From: Actinomycetales bacterium
GTDB lineage: Bacteria > Actinomycetota > Actinomycetes > Propionibacteriales > Nocardioidaceae
Assembly (NCBI GenBank): GCA_012513165.1
Contig: JAAZCT010000193.1
Coordinates: 1-5,965 of the forward strand
Reading direction: 5' to 3'
DNA length: 5,965 nt
The position numbers and the translations under genes are program-made. The notes under the pieces are model-generated. The model was given only the letters and a program-made list of their open reading frames with translations, did not search any database and was not told where the DNA came from. Every line of letters begins with the position of its first letter. The first letter of the stretch is position 1. Positions 1-5,302 of this stretch are shown piece after piece.

Positions 1-591
1 CGACTACTCGTGGTGTTGATCACCAGCAGCGGCCGCGTCGAGCAGCGCACGATTGAAGTCGGAGTTCGGCCCGATCCCGTGGGACTGAGTGATCTCAAAG
101 GCAAACTCATCGTTGCCTGCGTGGGGCAACTGCTGCCAGAAGCCGTAGAGCGCGCCAGTTTGATCGTGGCCGACTCCAAACCCGCAGATCGAGTGCTGGT
201 TTCGGCTGTCGTGAACGTGATCCGCGAGACCTTCGATCACAGCCGCACGGACCACCGGATTGCCATCGCAGGAACCAGCAATCTTGCGCGGCTTGGTACG
301 GACTTCGATTCGACGATCCGGCCCGTGCTCGAAGCGATCGAAGAGCAAGTTGTCTTGCTCAAACTGATTGGTGACGTTGCGAGTTCCTCCCAAGCTCATG
401 TGGTGATCGGCCACGAGACCGGGCACGCCGGTTTAGCGAGTACCTCGATTGTCACTAGAAACTATGGTCCCGGTGATGAAGCCTTGGCCACCTTGGGCAC
501 AGTAGGCCCCACCCGCATGGATTACCCCGCAACGATGGCCGCAGTGAACGCTGTGGCGAGATACGTCGGCCACACGCTGGCGGACGGATAA
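1..591 (+). CDS. hrcA: Heat-inducible transcription repressor HrcA, 3' part (5' end outside window)
   Basis: HrcA represses chaperone operons by binding CIRCE operators in the cytoplasm, and GroEL modulates its activity. The frame is open from base 1, so the start lies upstream; 196 codons are present out of a usual length near 340. The visible part is the C-terminal ligand/dimerisation region. It opens with LLVVLITSSGRVEQRTIEV, typical of the segment after the DNA-binding domain. It continues with IAGTSNLA (family form AGTxNL), then VVIGHETGHAGLASTSIVT, and ends with the hallmark GTVGPTRMDYPATMAAVNAV about 15 residues before the stop. The winged-helix DNA-binding domain is not in the window. 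The gene is followed after 9 bases by dnaJ, the usual actinobacterial pairing, which implies co-transcription. No CIRCE operator is visible; it would be expected upstream of hrcA or at groE. Identification rests on recognised motifs and context and is firm. Confidence 0.95.
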   Translation, partial: RLLVVLITSSGRVEQRTIEVGVRPDPVGLSDLKGKLIVACVGQLLPEAVERASLIVADSKPADRVLVSAVVNVIRETFDHSRTDHRIAIAGTSNLARLGTDFDSTIRPVLEAIEEQVVLLKLIGDVASSSQAHVVIGHETGHAGLASTSIVTRNYGPGDEALATLGTVGPTRMDYPATMAAVNAVARYVGHTLADG

Positions 592-594
592 GGA
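590..594 (+). promoter_or_regulatory. Shine-Dalgarno site of dnaJ overlapping the hrcA stop
   Basis: AAGGA lies across the TAA stop of hrcA, with six bases between it and the ATG at 601. This is ideal spacing, fixes the dnaJ start, and suggests that ribosomes finishing hrcA favour initiation on dnaJ. Confidence 0.75.
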
Positions 595-600
595 AAACAG

Positions 601-1755
601 ATGGCACAGGATTATTACGATCTGCTCGGTGTGAGTCGTCAGGCGACGCCCGAAGAAATGAAGAAGGCGTATCGCAAACTCGCTCGGCAGTTGCACCCGG
701 ACATCAACGATGCGCCGGATGCCGAGGATCGTTTCAAGGAAGTCACCACGGCCTACGAGGTGCTTTCAGATCCGCAAAAGAAGTCTGTCTACGATCGGGG
801 CGGCGATCCGTTGTCTTCCGGTGGCGGCATGGGCGCTGGCTTCGGTCAGGGCTTCAGCTTCGATGACATCATGGACGCCTTCTTCGGTGCCGGTGCACAA
901 CGCGGGCCAAAGTCGCGCACGCAACGCGGCCAAGATGCCCTGCTGCGTCTCAACATCACGCTTGCAGAGGCAGCGTTCGGTGTTGAACGCGAGTTCAAGG
1001 TAGACACCGCCGTGACCTGCGAAGTGTGCGAGGGAACTGGCGCGCACGGAACCTCCGAACCTGTCACCTGCAACACCTGCCACGGGCACGGAGACGTCCA
1101 GCACGTTCAGCGCTCGCTACTCGGAGATATCCGCACCAGCCGGCCGTGCCCTACCTGCCAAGGTTTCGGCTCGGTCATTCCTGACCCATGTGCCGAATGC
1201 CGTGGCGACGGTCGAGTGCGCAGTCGTCGCACCCTCACGGTTGATATTCCGCCAGGGGTGGATGATGGCAACCGAATCCAGATGTCGGGTGAAGGTGAAG
1301 TCGGCCCGGGCGGGGGACCGGCAGGCGACCTGTACCTCGAACTGCGCGTCGCGAAGCATTCCATCTATACGCGTCGAGGCGATTCGCTCAACTGCCAAGT
1401 CACGATCCCGATGACGGCCGCAGCGCTGGGAACGAAGATCGATGTGCCCACTCTCGAATCCGAGCGTGACGATCTCGAACACGAGATCGAGAAGGTTGTG
1501 ACTGTCGATATTCCGGCCGGAACCCAATTCGGCGAGCACGTCATCGTCAAGGGCAAAGGCGTGCCTAGGCTCAACGGTGCCGGCCGAGGCGACCTGACGA
1601 TCCAGATCGTGGTCAAGACGCCCACTGATCTTGATGCAGAGCAGCGTGAACTGCTCGACGCTTTAGCGAAGGCCCGCAATGAGGAGCACGTAGAGCCGCT
1701 CTTCACCGACATTTCGCGTGGCATGTTCGGGCGGATTCGGAACGCTTTCAAATAG
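601..1755 (+). CDS. dnaJ: Chaperone protein DnaJ (type I Hsp40)
   Basis: DnaJ is the cytoplasmic co-chaperone that delivers unfolded clients to DnaK and stimulates its ATPase. The 384-residue protein has the full type I layout. The J domain spans about residues 4-66, with the HPD motif at 32-34. A short Gly/Phe-rich linker follows at about 73-98. The zinc-binding region at 140-204 has four CxxCxGxG repeats (Cys pairs 140/143, 157/160, 183/186, 197/200), all ligands intact. The C-terminal beta-barrel substrate domains run from about 208 to 345. The start at 601 has a well-placed AAGGA. Its position directly after hrcA, rather than after dnaK-grpE, marks it as the second actinobacterial DnaJ type (often called DnaJ2). 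One oddity is a charged stretch near residues 286-299 in the second barrel domain that looks longer than the short turn common in relatives. No terminator follows; 38 bases separate it from the next gene. Confidence 0.97.
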   Translation: MAQDYYDLLGVSRQATPEEMKKAYRKLARQLHPDINDAPDAEDRFKEVTTAYEVLSDPQKKSVYDRGGDPLSSGGGMGAGFGQGFSFDDIMDAFFGAGAQRGPKSRTQRGQDALLRLNITLAEAAFGVEREFKVDTAVTCEVCEGTGAHGTSEPVTCNTCHGHGDVQHVQRSLLGDIRTSRPCPTCQGFGSVIPDPCAECRGDGRVRSRRTLTVDIPPGVDDGNRIQMSGEGEVGPGGGPAGDLYLELRVAKHSIYTRRGDSLNCQVTIPMTAAALGTKIDVPTLESERDDLEHEIEKVVTVDIPAGTQFGEHVIVKGKGVPRLNGAGRGDLTIQIVVKTPTDLDAEQRELLDALAKARNEEHVEPLFTDISRGMFGRIRNAFK

Positions 1756-1781
1756 GTCTCGCGTCCGGCTGACGTCCTTTG

Positions 1782-1787
1782 TAGAGT
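1782..1787 (+). promoter_or_regulatory. Probable -10 box (TAGAGT) for leaderless HIT-gene transcript
   Basis: TAGAGT fits the actinobacterial TANNNT -10 consensus and ends six bases before the ATG at 1794. Transcription from it would begin at or next to the start codon. No Shine-Dalgarno is evident upstream of the ATG, which fits leaderless translation. No convincing -35 hexamer is seen. The TAG lies in frame with the gene, ruling out an N-terminal extension past it. A very similar arrangement precedes the genes at 2164 and 4970. Confidence 0.6.
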
Positions 1788-1793
1788 GGCTGC

Positions 1794-2132
1794 ATGCCTG
1801 ACTGCATTTTCTGCAAAATCGTCGCAGGAGAGATCCCTGCTGAAATCGTTGCCGAAACGCCGATGTCGATCGCGTTCAAAGACATCAGCCCGAAAGCGCC
1901 GTTGCACGTGCTGGTGGTGTCCAAGGAACACCACGAGAACATCGCAGCGATCGGCTCAGCAAACCCGGCCGCAGCCGCTGACCTTGCGGTGTTGTCTCGT
2001 CAGGTCGCCGATGACGCAGGCGTCACGGACTATCGTCTGATCTTCAACAGCGGCCCAGACGCCGGGCAGACGGTATTCCACGTTCACGGTCACGTACTCG
2101 CAGGCGGCGCGATCGCGCTGGGTTTCGAGTGA
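1794..2132 (+). CDS. HIT-family (HINT-like) nucleotide hydrolase/transferase
   Basis: This 112-residue cytoplasmic protein belongs to the histidine triad superfamily, HINT branch, whose members hydrolyse purine nucleoside phosphoramidates and similar adenylylated compounds. The N-terminal CIFCKI has the paired cysteines C4 and C7, which often bind zinc in bacterial HINT proteins. The segment ISPKAPLHVLVVSKEHHENI matches the core strand and helix. The catalytic motif HVHGHVLAGG places the triad at H96, H98 and H100, with H98 expected to be the nucleophile. Length is normal for the family. The ATG at 1794 is supported by the family's usual MxDCIFCKI opening and by an in-frame stop 12 bases upstream. 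The physiological substrate cannot be read from sequence. In many actinobacteria a HIT gene sits in this cluster, usually with rsmE between it and dnaJ; rsmE is absent here. Confidence 0.93.
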   Translation: MPDCIFCKIVAGEIPAEIVAETPMSIAFKDISPKAPLHVLVVSKEHHENIAAIGSANPAAAADLAVLSRQVADDAGVTDYRLIFNSGPDAGQTVFHVHGHVLAGGAIALGFE

Positions 2133-2148
2133 TCGTGTCGCGACTCGC

Positions 2149-2154
2149 TAGACT
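2149..2154 (+). promoter_or_regulatory. Probable -10 box (TAGACT) ahead of phoH
   Basis: TAGACT is a close match to the actinobacterial -10 consensus and ends nine bases before the phoH ATG at 2164, so the transcript would have only about a two- to four-base leader. GAGGAA at 2158-2163 resembles a Shine-Dalgarno but abuts the ATG, too close for normal use. Its TAG is in frame with phoH and closes the upstream frame. No clear -35 element is visible. Confidence 0.55.
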
Positions 2155-2163
2155 TTTGAGGAA

Positions 2164-3186
2164 ATGACACTAGACGAAACCACCGCTGCCGAGCAGCGCT
2201 ACCAGTTCACTGTTCCAGTCTCGATCAATCTGGTCAGCCTGTTCGGGCCGACAGACGAGTTCCTGCGCGTCATCGAATCGTCATTCGATGCGAAGATTCA
2301 CGCGCGCGGCAACGACATCACCGTCACCGGAACTTCCGCCGAGGCTGTGCTGGTGGAACGTCTCATCGATGAACTGGTCACGATTGTTCGCACCGGCCAA
2401 GCGCTCACCGCCGAGTTGGTCGAACGGTCGATTCAGATGCTGAAATCGGCCAATCAAGTGCGCCCGGCAGACGTGTTGAGTCTCAACATTTTGTCTAGTC
2501 GTGGCCGGACGATTCGCCCTAAGACGGTGAACCAGAAGAAGTACGTTGATGCAATCGACAAGCACACGATCGTGTTCGGTATCGGTCCTGCGGGCACGGG
2601 CAAGACCTATCTCGCCATGGCCAAGGCAGTGCAGGCGCTCCAAGCCAAAGAAGTCTCGCGCATCATTCTGACCCGTCCTGCGGTGGAAGCTGGCGAACGG
2701 CTTGGTTACCTGCCCGGCACGCTGAGCGAAAAGATCGACCCGTACTTGCGGCCGCTCTACGACGCACTGCACGACATGCTCGATCCGGACTCGATTCCCA
2801 AACTGCTCACCTCGGGAGTCATCGAAGTCGCGCCGTTGGCTTATATGCGCGGACGCACGCTCAACGACGCGTTCATTATTTTGGACGAGGCTCAAAACAC
2901 CACCGCCGAGCAGATGAAAATGTTCCTCACTCGATTGGGCTTCGGGTCCAGAATGGTGGTCACGGGCGACGTCACCCAAGTGGACCTGCCCGGGGGAGCC
3001 ACGTCAGGTCTGCGCGTGGTCGAGTCGATTCTTGGCGAGGTGCGAGATATCAACTTCACCCGGCTCAACAGCTCCGATGTCGTCCGCCACCGCTTGGTTG
3101 GGCATATCGTTGCGGCATACGATCAGTTCGAAGCCGAACGCAATGCGAAAGATGTGAGGTCACATGACCGTCGACGTTCTCAATGA
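2164..3186 (+). CDS. phoH: PhoH family P-loop ATPase (PhoH/YbeZ type)
   Basis: This 340-residue cytoplasmic protein of the PhoH/YbeZ family is an ATPase linked to RNA metabolism and found next to YbeY across bacteria. An N-terminal KH-like region spans about residues 18-75 (VSLFGPTDEFLRVIESSF, then IHARGNDITVTG). The ATPase domain follows: Walker A GPAGTGKT at 141-148, ILTRPAVEAGERLGYLPG at 168-185, the Walker B stretch FIILDEAQNT at 237-246, and the sensor-like VTGDVTQVDLP at 266-276. All nucleotide-binding residues are intact and length is typical. The ATG at 2164 is the first start after an in-frame TAG at 2149. The 3' end overlaps ybeY by 23 bases, so the two are translationally coupled, as expected for proteins acting together in 16S rRNA maturation. 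Despite the gene name, no phosphate-regulation signal is seen. The precise activity (helicase or other) is unsettled for the family. Confidence 0.96.
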   Translation: MTLDETTAAEQRYQFTVPVSINLVSLFGPTDEFLRVIESSFDAKIHARGNDITVTGTSAEAVLVERLIDELVTIVRTGQALTAELVERSIQMLKSANQVRPADVLSLNILSSRGRTIRPKTVNQKKYVDAIDKHTIVFGIGPAGTGKTYLAMAKAVQALQAKEVSRIILTRPAVEAGERLGYLPGTLSEKIDPYLRPLYDALHDMLDPDSIPKLLTSGVIEVAPLAYMRGRTLNDAFIILDEAQNTTAEQMKMFLTRLGFGSRMVVTGDVTQVDLPGGATSGLRVVESILGEVRDINFTRLNSSDVVRHRLVGHIVAAYDQFEAERNAKDVRSHDRRRSQ

Positions 3187-3631
3187 GTCCGGGGTCGACG
3201 ACGTCGACATCGTCGAACTCACGGCACTGTGCCGCTTCGTCATGCGGCGCATGCGCTTACACCCACAAACCGAAATGTCGTTGCGGCTCGTAGACACCGA
3301 AACCATCACCACCTTGAATGAACGGTGGATGGACAAAGAAGGCCCCACCGATGTCTTGTCCTTTCCGATGGATGAGCTTTCGCCAGGTAAGAGCGATGAA
3401 GATCTACCCGAGGGATATCTCGGAGACATCGCGCTTTGCCCCCAGATTGCCGATCAGCAAGCGCCCGGTTTAGGACGCACCCGCGACGACGAGATCCGCT
3501 TGCTGACCGTGCACGGCATCCTGCACTTGCTTGGCTACGACCACGCAGAACCAGAAGAACACGCCGAAATGTTCGGCCTCCAAGGCCAACTCCTCACCGA
3601 GTGGGCTGAACAAGACAAGGAACCCGCATGA
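3164..3631 (+). CDS. ybeY: Endoribonuclease YbeY (rRNA maturation factor)
   Basis: YbeY is a zinc-dependent single-strand endoribonuclease needed for 16S rRNA 3'-end maturation and 70S quality control. The 155-residue protein carries the hallmark HGILHLLGYDH at 117-127, giving zinc ligands H117, H121 and H127. It also has the conserved TDVLSFPMDE at 62-71 and YLGDIALCP at 85-93. Length is typical of the UPF0054 family. The ATG at 3164 is preceded by GAGG at 3156-3159, and the gene begins inside the phoH 3' end in another frame, indicating coupling. Its TGA stop at 3629-3631 overlaps an ATG at 3628, the junction discussed for the next gene. Identification is firm. Confidence 0.97.
   Translation: MTVDVLNESGVDDVDIVELTALCRFVMRRMRLHPQTEMSLRLVDTETITTLNERWMDKEGPTDVLSFPMDELSPGKSDEDLPEGYLGDIALCPQIADQQAPGLGRTRDDEIRLLTVHGILHLLGYDHAEPEEHAEMFGLQGQLLTEWAEQDKEPA
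3617..3621 (+). promoter_or_regulatory. Shine-Dalgarno site serving ATG 3628, not the main CorC-like frame
   Basis: AAGGA sits inside the ybeY 3' end with six bases before ATG 3628, the best-spaced ribosome-binding site near this junction. ATG 3628 is out of frame with the downstream membrane-protein ORF. The in-frame ATGs at 3663 and 3666 have only the weak GGTGG at 3652-3656. Confidence 0.6.
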
Positions 3632-3666
3632 AGGAGCCCCGAAGACCGAGCGGTGGACGCTCATGA
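3628..3666 (+). other. Twelve-codon ORF bridging ybeY and the CorC-like gene (coupling leader or displaced start)
   Basis: ATG 3628 overlaps the ybeY stop as ATGA and opens a frame reading MKEPRRPSGGRS. It ends at TGA 3664-3666, which overlaps both candidate start codons of the next gene (ATG 3663 as ATGA, ATG 3666 as TGATG). It has its own good Shine-Dalgarno. There are two readings. It may be a genuine micro-ORF that hands ribosomes from ybeY to the membrane-protein gene. Alternatively, it may be the true start of that gene with one base missing, for example in the CCCC run at 3637-3640. One extra C there would give MKEPPKTERWTL joined directly to MMWPAVV. The sequence cannot decide between them. 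Confidence 0.4.
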
Positions 3667-4943
3667 TGTGGCCGGCCGTCGTTTTGGCGATCGCGCTCAT
3701 CGTGATTGCCGGAGTTCTGGTTGCCATCGATGCAGCAATCTCGGCGTTTTCGAAAGCGCGCGCTGAGGAACTCATCGAAGAAGGTCTGGCCGGAGCACAA
3801 CGCTTGGTGCGAATCCTGGAAGACCCTGCGCCCTACTTGAACTCGATGTTGCTCCTGCGTGTGCTCACAGAAACGACGGGCATCGTGATTGTGGCGGCTC
3901 TCGTGGCCGACGAAGTGGCGGGCTTTTGGACCAACGTACTGATCGCTGGCGCAGCGATGGCGGTGGTGAGCTTCGTGGTGGTGGGCGTCGGTCCCAGGAC
4001 TCTGGGCCGCCAGCAGGCTGAGCGCATCGCGGTGCTTACGGCGGGTCCCGTCGTCGTCCTCACCACGCTATTGGGGCCGATTCCCAAAGTCTTGATCGCT
4101 TTGGGCAATGCGCTCACGCCAGGCAAAGGCTTTAAGGAAGGCCCGTTTGCCTCCGAGGTTGAGGTCCGAGAGTTGGTCGATCTCGCGGCAGCTAGTTCCG
4201 TGATCGAGTCGGACGAATCGAAGATGATTCAATCCGTGTTTGAACTGGACGACACGATCGCGCGTGAAGTGATGGTTCCCCGCACCGATCTGGTCTTTAT
4301 CGAGTCGACCAAGACCCTGCGCCAAGCCATGTCCCTGGCCCTGCGCAGCGGGTATTCGCGCATCCCTGTGGTGGGTGAGAACCTCGACGAGATCGTCGGA
4401 ATGGCCTATCTCAAAGACATCACCAAGCGCGTATTCGACAACAGGGCGGCCGAGACTCAAGAGAAGGTCGATTCGATTTGTCGTCCGTGTCTATTCGTTC
4501 CGGACACGAAACATGCGGATGAATTGCTGCGCGAAATGCAGGCCGACCGAACCCACGTGGCCATCGTGATCGACGAGTATGGCGGAACTGCCGGGATGGT
4601 CACGATCGAAGACATTCTCGAAGAGATCGTCGGCGAGATCACCGACGAATATGATGCAGAACCGGACGAGTCTGAAGAGTTGGCCGACGGAAGTTGGCGA
4701 GTCAGTGCGCGTTTCAGCGTCGACGATATTGAAGATCTGGTGGGCGTCTCGATCGAAGACGAAGACGTCGACTCGGTGGGCGGGCTGATGGCGAAGTGCT
4801 TGGGCTACGTACCGATTCCCGGCTCGGTCGTGGAGTTCGAAGGTTTGAGGTTCGAAGCGCAAGCTCCGTCCGGGCGCCGAAACAAGGTCGGCCGAGTGTT
4901 GATCTCCAGTCTCGACGCTACGGCAGACGCAGCCGTACGCTAA
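3663..4943 (+). CDS. CNNM/CorC-like membrane protein with CBS pair (HlyC/CorC family)
   Basis: This is an integral membrane protein of the CNNM/CorC group, often annotated as hemolysin; members are linked to Mg2+ (or Co2+) efflux and homeostasis. From ATG 3663 it has 426 residues. The DUF21-type membrane domain has hydrophobic spans near residues 3-23, 66-84, 91-110 and 124-148. A cytosolic CBS pair follows, with the first repeat about 204-255 (MVPRTDLVFIESTKTLRQAM to IVGMAYLKDI) and the second about 267-325 (DEYGGTAGMVTIEDILEEIVGEI). The C-terminal transporter-associated CorC_HlyC domain spans about 335-415. The CBS pair probably binds adenine nucleotides, as in relatives. The region upstream of 3663 in this frame lies in the ybeY coding sequence and has no homologous look. 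A real start could instead be ATG 3628 if a base has been lost, adding 12 residues. Transport substrate is inferred from family; a role in haemolysis is not supported. Confidence 0.9.
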   Translation: MMWPAVVLAIALIVIAGVLVAIDAAISAFSKARAEELIEEGLAGAQRLVRILEDPAPYLNSMLLLRVLTETTGIVIVAALVADEVAGFWTNVLIAGAAMAVVSFVVVGVGPRTLGRQQAERIAVLTAGPVVVLTTLLGPIPKVLIALGNALTPGKGFKEGPFASEVEVRELVDLAAASSVIESDESKMIQSVFELDDTIAREVMVPRTDLVFIESTKTLRQAMSLALRSGYSRIPVVGENLDEIVGMAYLKDITKRVFDNRAAETQEKVDSICRPCLFVPDTKHADELLREMQADRTHVAIVIDEYGGTAGMVTIEDILEEIVGEITDEYDAEPDESEELADGSWRVSARFSVDDIEDLVGVSIEDEDVDSVGGLMAKCLGYVPIPGSVVEFEGLRFEAQAPSGRRNKVGRVLISSLDATADAAVR

Positions 4944-4945
4944 CG

Positions 4946-4967
4946 GGCTCACGCCAGTAGGCTCACG
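4946..4967 (+). repeat. Direct repeat GGCTCACG x2 around the probable -10 box
   Basis: GGCTCACG occurs at 4946-4953 and again at 4960-4967, the copies starting 14 bases apart. The second copy overlaps the 3' half of the TAGGCT box and extends to the presumed transcription start. A tandem operator is possible, but two 8-base copies in a short GC-rich gap can arise by chance. Confidence 0.35.
4958..4963 (+). promoter_or_regulatory. Probable -10 box (TAGGCT) for leaderless deaminase-like gene
   Basis: TAGGCT ends six bases before ATG 4970, the same geometry as the HIT-gene box, with its TAG in frame 12 bases before the start. No Shine-Dalgarno precedes the ATG, supporting leaderless translation. 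If active, it would give the deaminase-like gene and era a promoter independent of the upstream operon. No -35 consensus is seen. Confidence 0.55.
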
Positions 4968-4969
4968 GT

Positions 4970-5302
4970 ATGGATATTGAGGCGGAAGACGCCAAACTCG
5001 TGACGCTCGCTAAGGCGTCGCGTGCCCGGATCGGCGCCGAAGCGGGTGCCGCGGTCCGAGACCAGGATGGCCGAACCTACACCGCAGCCTCGATTGCCCG
5101 CGAACACCTCACTATTTCGGCTCTTGATTTAGCCGTGGCTATGGCCATTTCTTCTGGCGCAAGCAGCCTTGAAGCTGCCGCGTTGGCCAGTGAAGAAGAT
5201 ATGGTTGTCGATCTCGCGGCCGTCCGAGAGTTTGCTCAAGATTCGGCTGTAATCGTCTATGCGTCCCCAGCCGGACACATCCGAGAGGTCGTATCGCTAT
5301 GA
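4970..5302 (+). CDS. Degenerate cytidine-deaminase-like protein (probably non-catalytic)
   Basis: This small 110-residue cytoplasmic protein has the cytidine-deaminase-like fold outline and occupies the slot before era where actinobacteria often carry a gene annotated as cytidine deaminase. The segment GAAVRDQDGRTYTAASI at 26-42 resembles the first core strands of Cdd (GAAVxxxDGxxxTGxNV). The helix that should carry C/HAE reads LTISALDLAVA at 47-57, so the zinc ligand aligns with Ser50 and the catalytic Glu with Leu52. The second-helix PCxxC motif is absent; the equivalent stretch before EFAQDSAVIVY at 87-97 has no cysteine. The protein contains no cysteine at all. It therefore should not deaminate cytidine by the known mechanism. 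The role is unknown; location suggests a link to Era or ribosome assembly. Start is supported by the in-frame TAG at 4958 and the -10 box; the stop overlaps era (ATGA). Confidence 0.8.
   Translation: MDIEAEDAKLVTLAKASRARIGAEAGAAVRDQDGRTYTAASIAREHLTISALDLAVAMAISSGASSLEAAALASEEDMVVDLAAVREFAQDSAVIVYASPAGHIREVVSL

Noticed and set aside
191..199. GAGTGCTGG resembling half of a CIRCE operator inside hrcA
   Set aside because: CIRCE needs an inverted GCACTC partner nine bases upstream; none is present, and the site lies within coding sequence.
1301..1325. GC-rich run suggesting a terminator hairpin inside dnaJ
   Set aside because: It encodes the GPGGGPAGDL stretch of DnaJ, has no T-tract, and is explained by glycine/proline codons.
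1365..1934. Minus-strand ORF of 189 codons spanning the dnaJ 3' end and the HIT gene
   Set aside because: It runs antisense through two well-supported genes and their promoter gap, with low-complexity Ser/Arg composition and no family resemblance.
2281..2979. Long minus-strand ORF of 232 codons opposite phoH
   Set aside because: It lies wholly inside a firmly identified gene, shows no recognisable domain, and long antisense frames are common opposite codon-biased GC-rich genes.
3194..3217. Repeated GTCGAC/GACGTC units near the ybeY start that look like a palindromic operator
   Set aside because: The run is an imperfect repeat of Val-Asp codons (GVDDVDIVE) and does not form a clean dyad.
3531..3662. 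N-terminal extension of the CorC-like gene back to a TTG at 3531
   Set aside because: This stretch is the ybeY coding sequence read in another frame, including its zinc-binding motif region; the resulting peptide is polar and unlike the family N-terminus, which starts at the hydrophobic MMWPAVV.
3663..4943. Haemolysin function for the CBS-domain protein
   Set aside because: The hemolysin label is historical; the domains are those of CNNM/CorC divalent-cation homeostasis proteins, and nothing in the sequence suggests a toxin.
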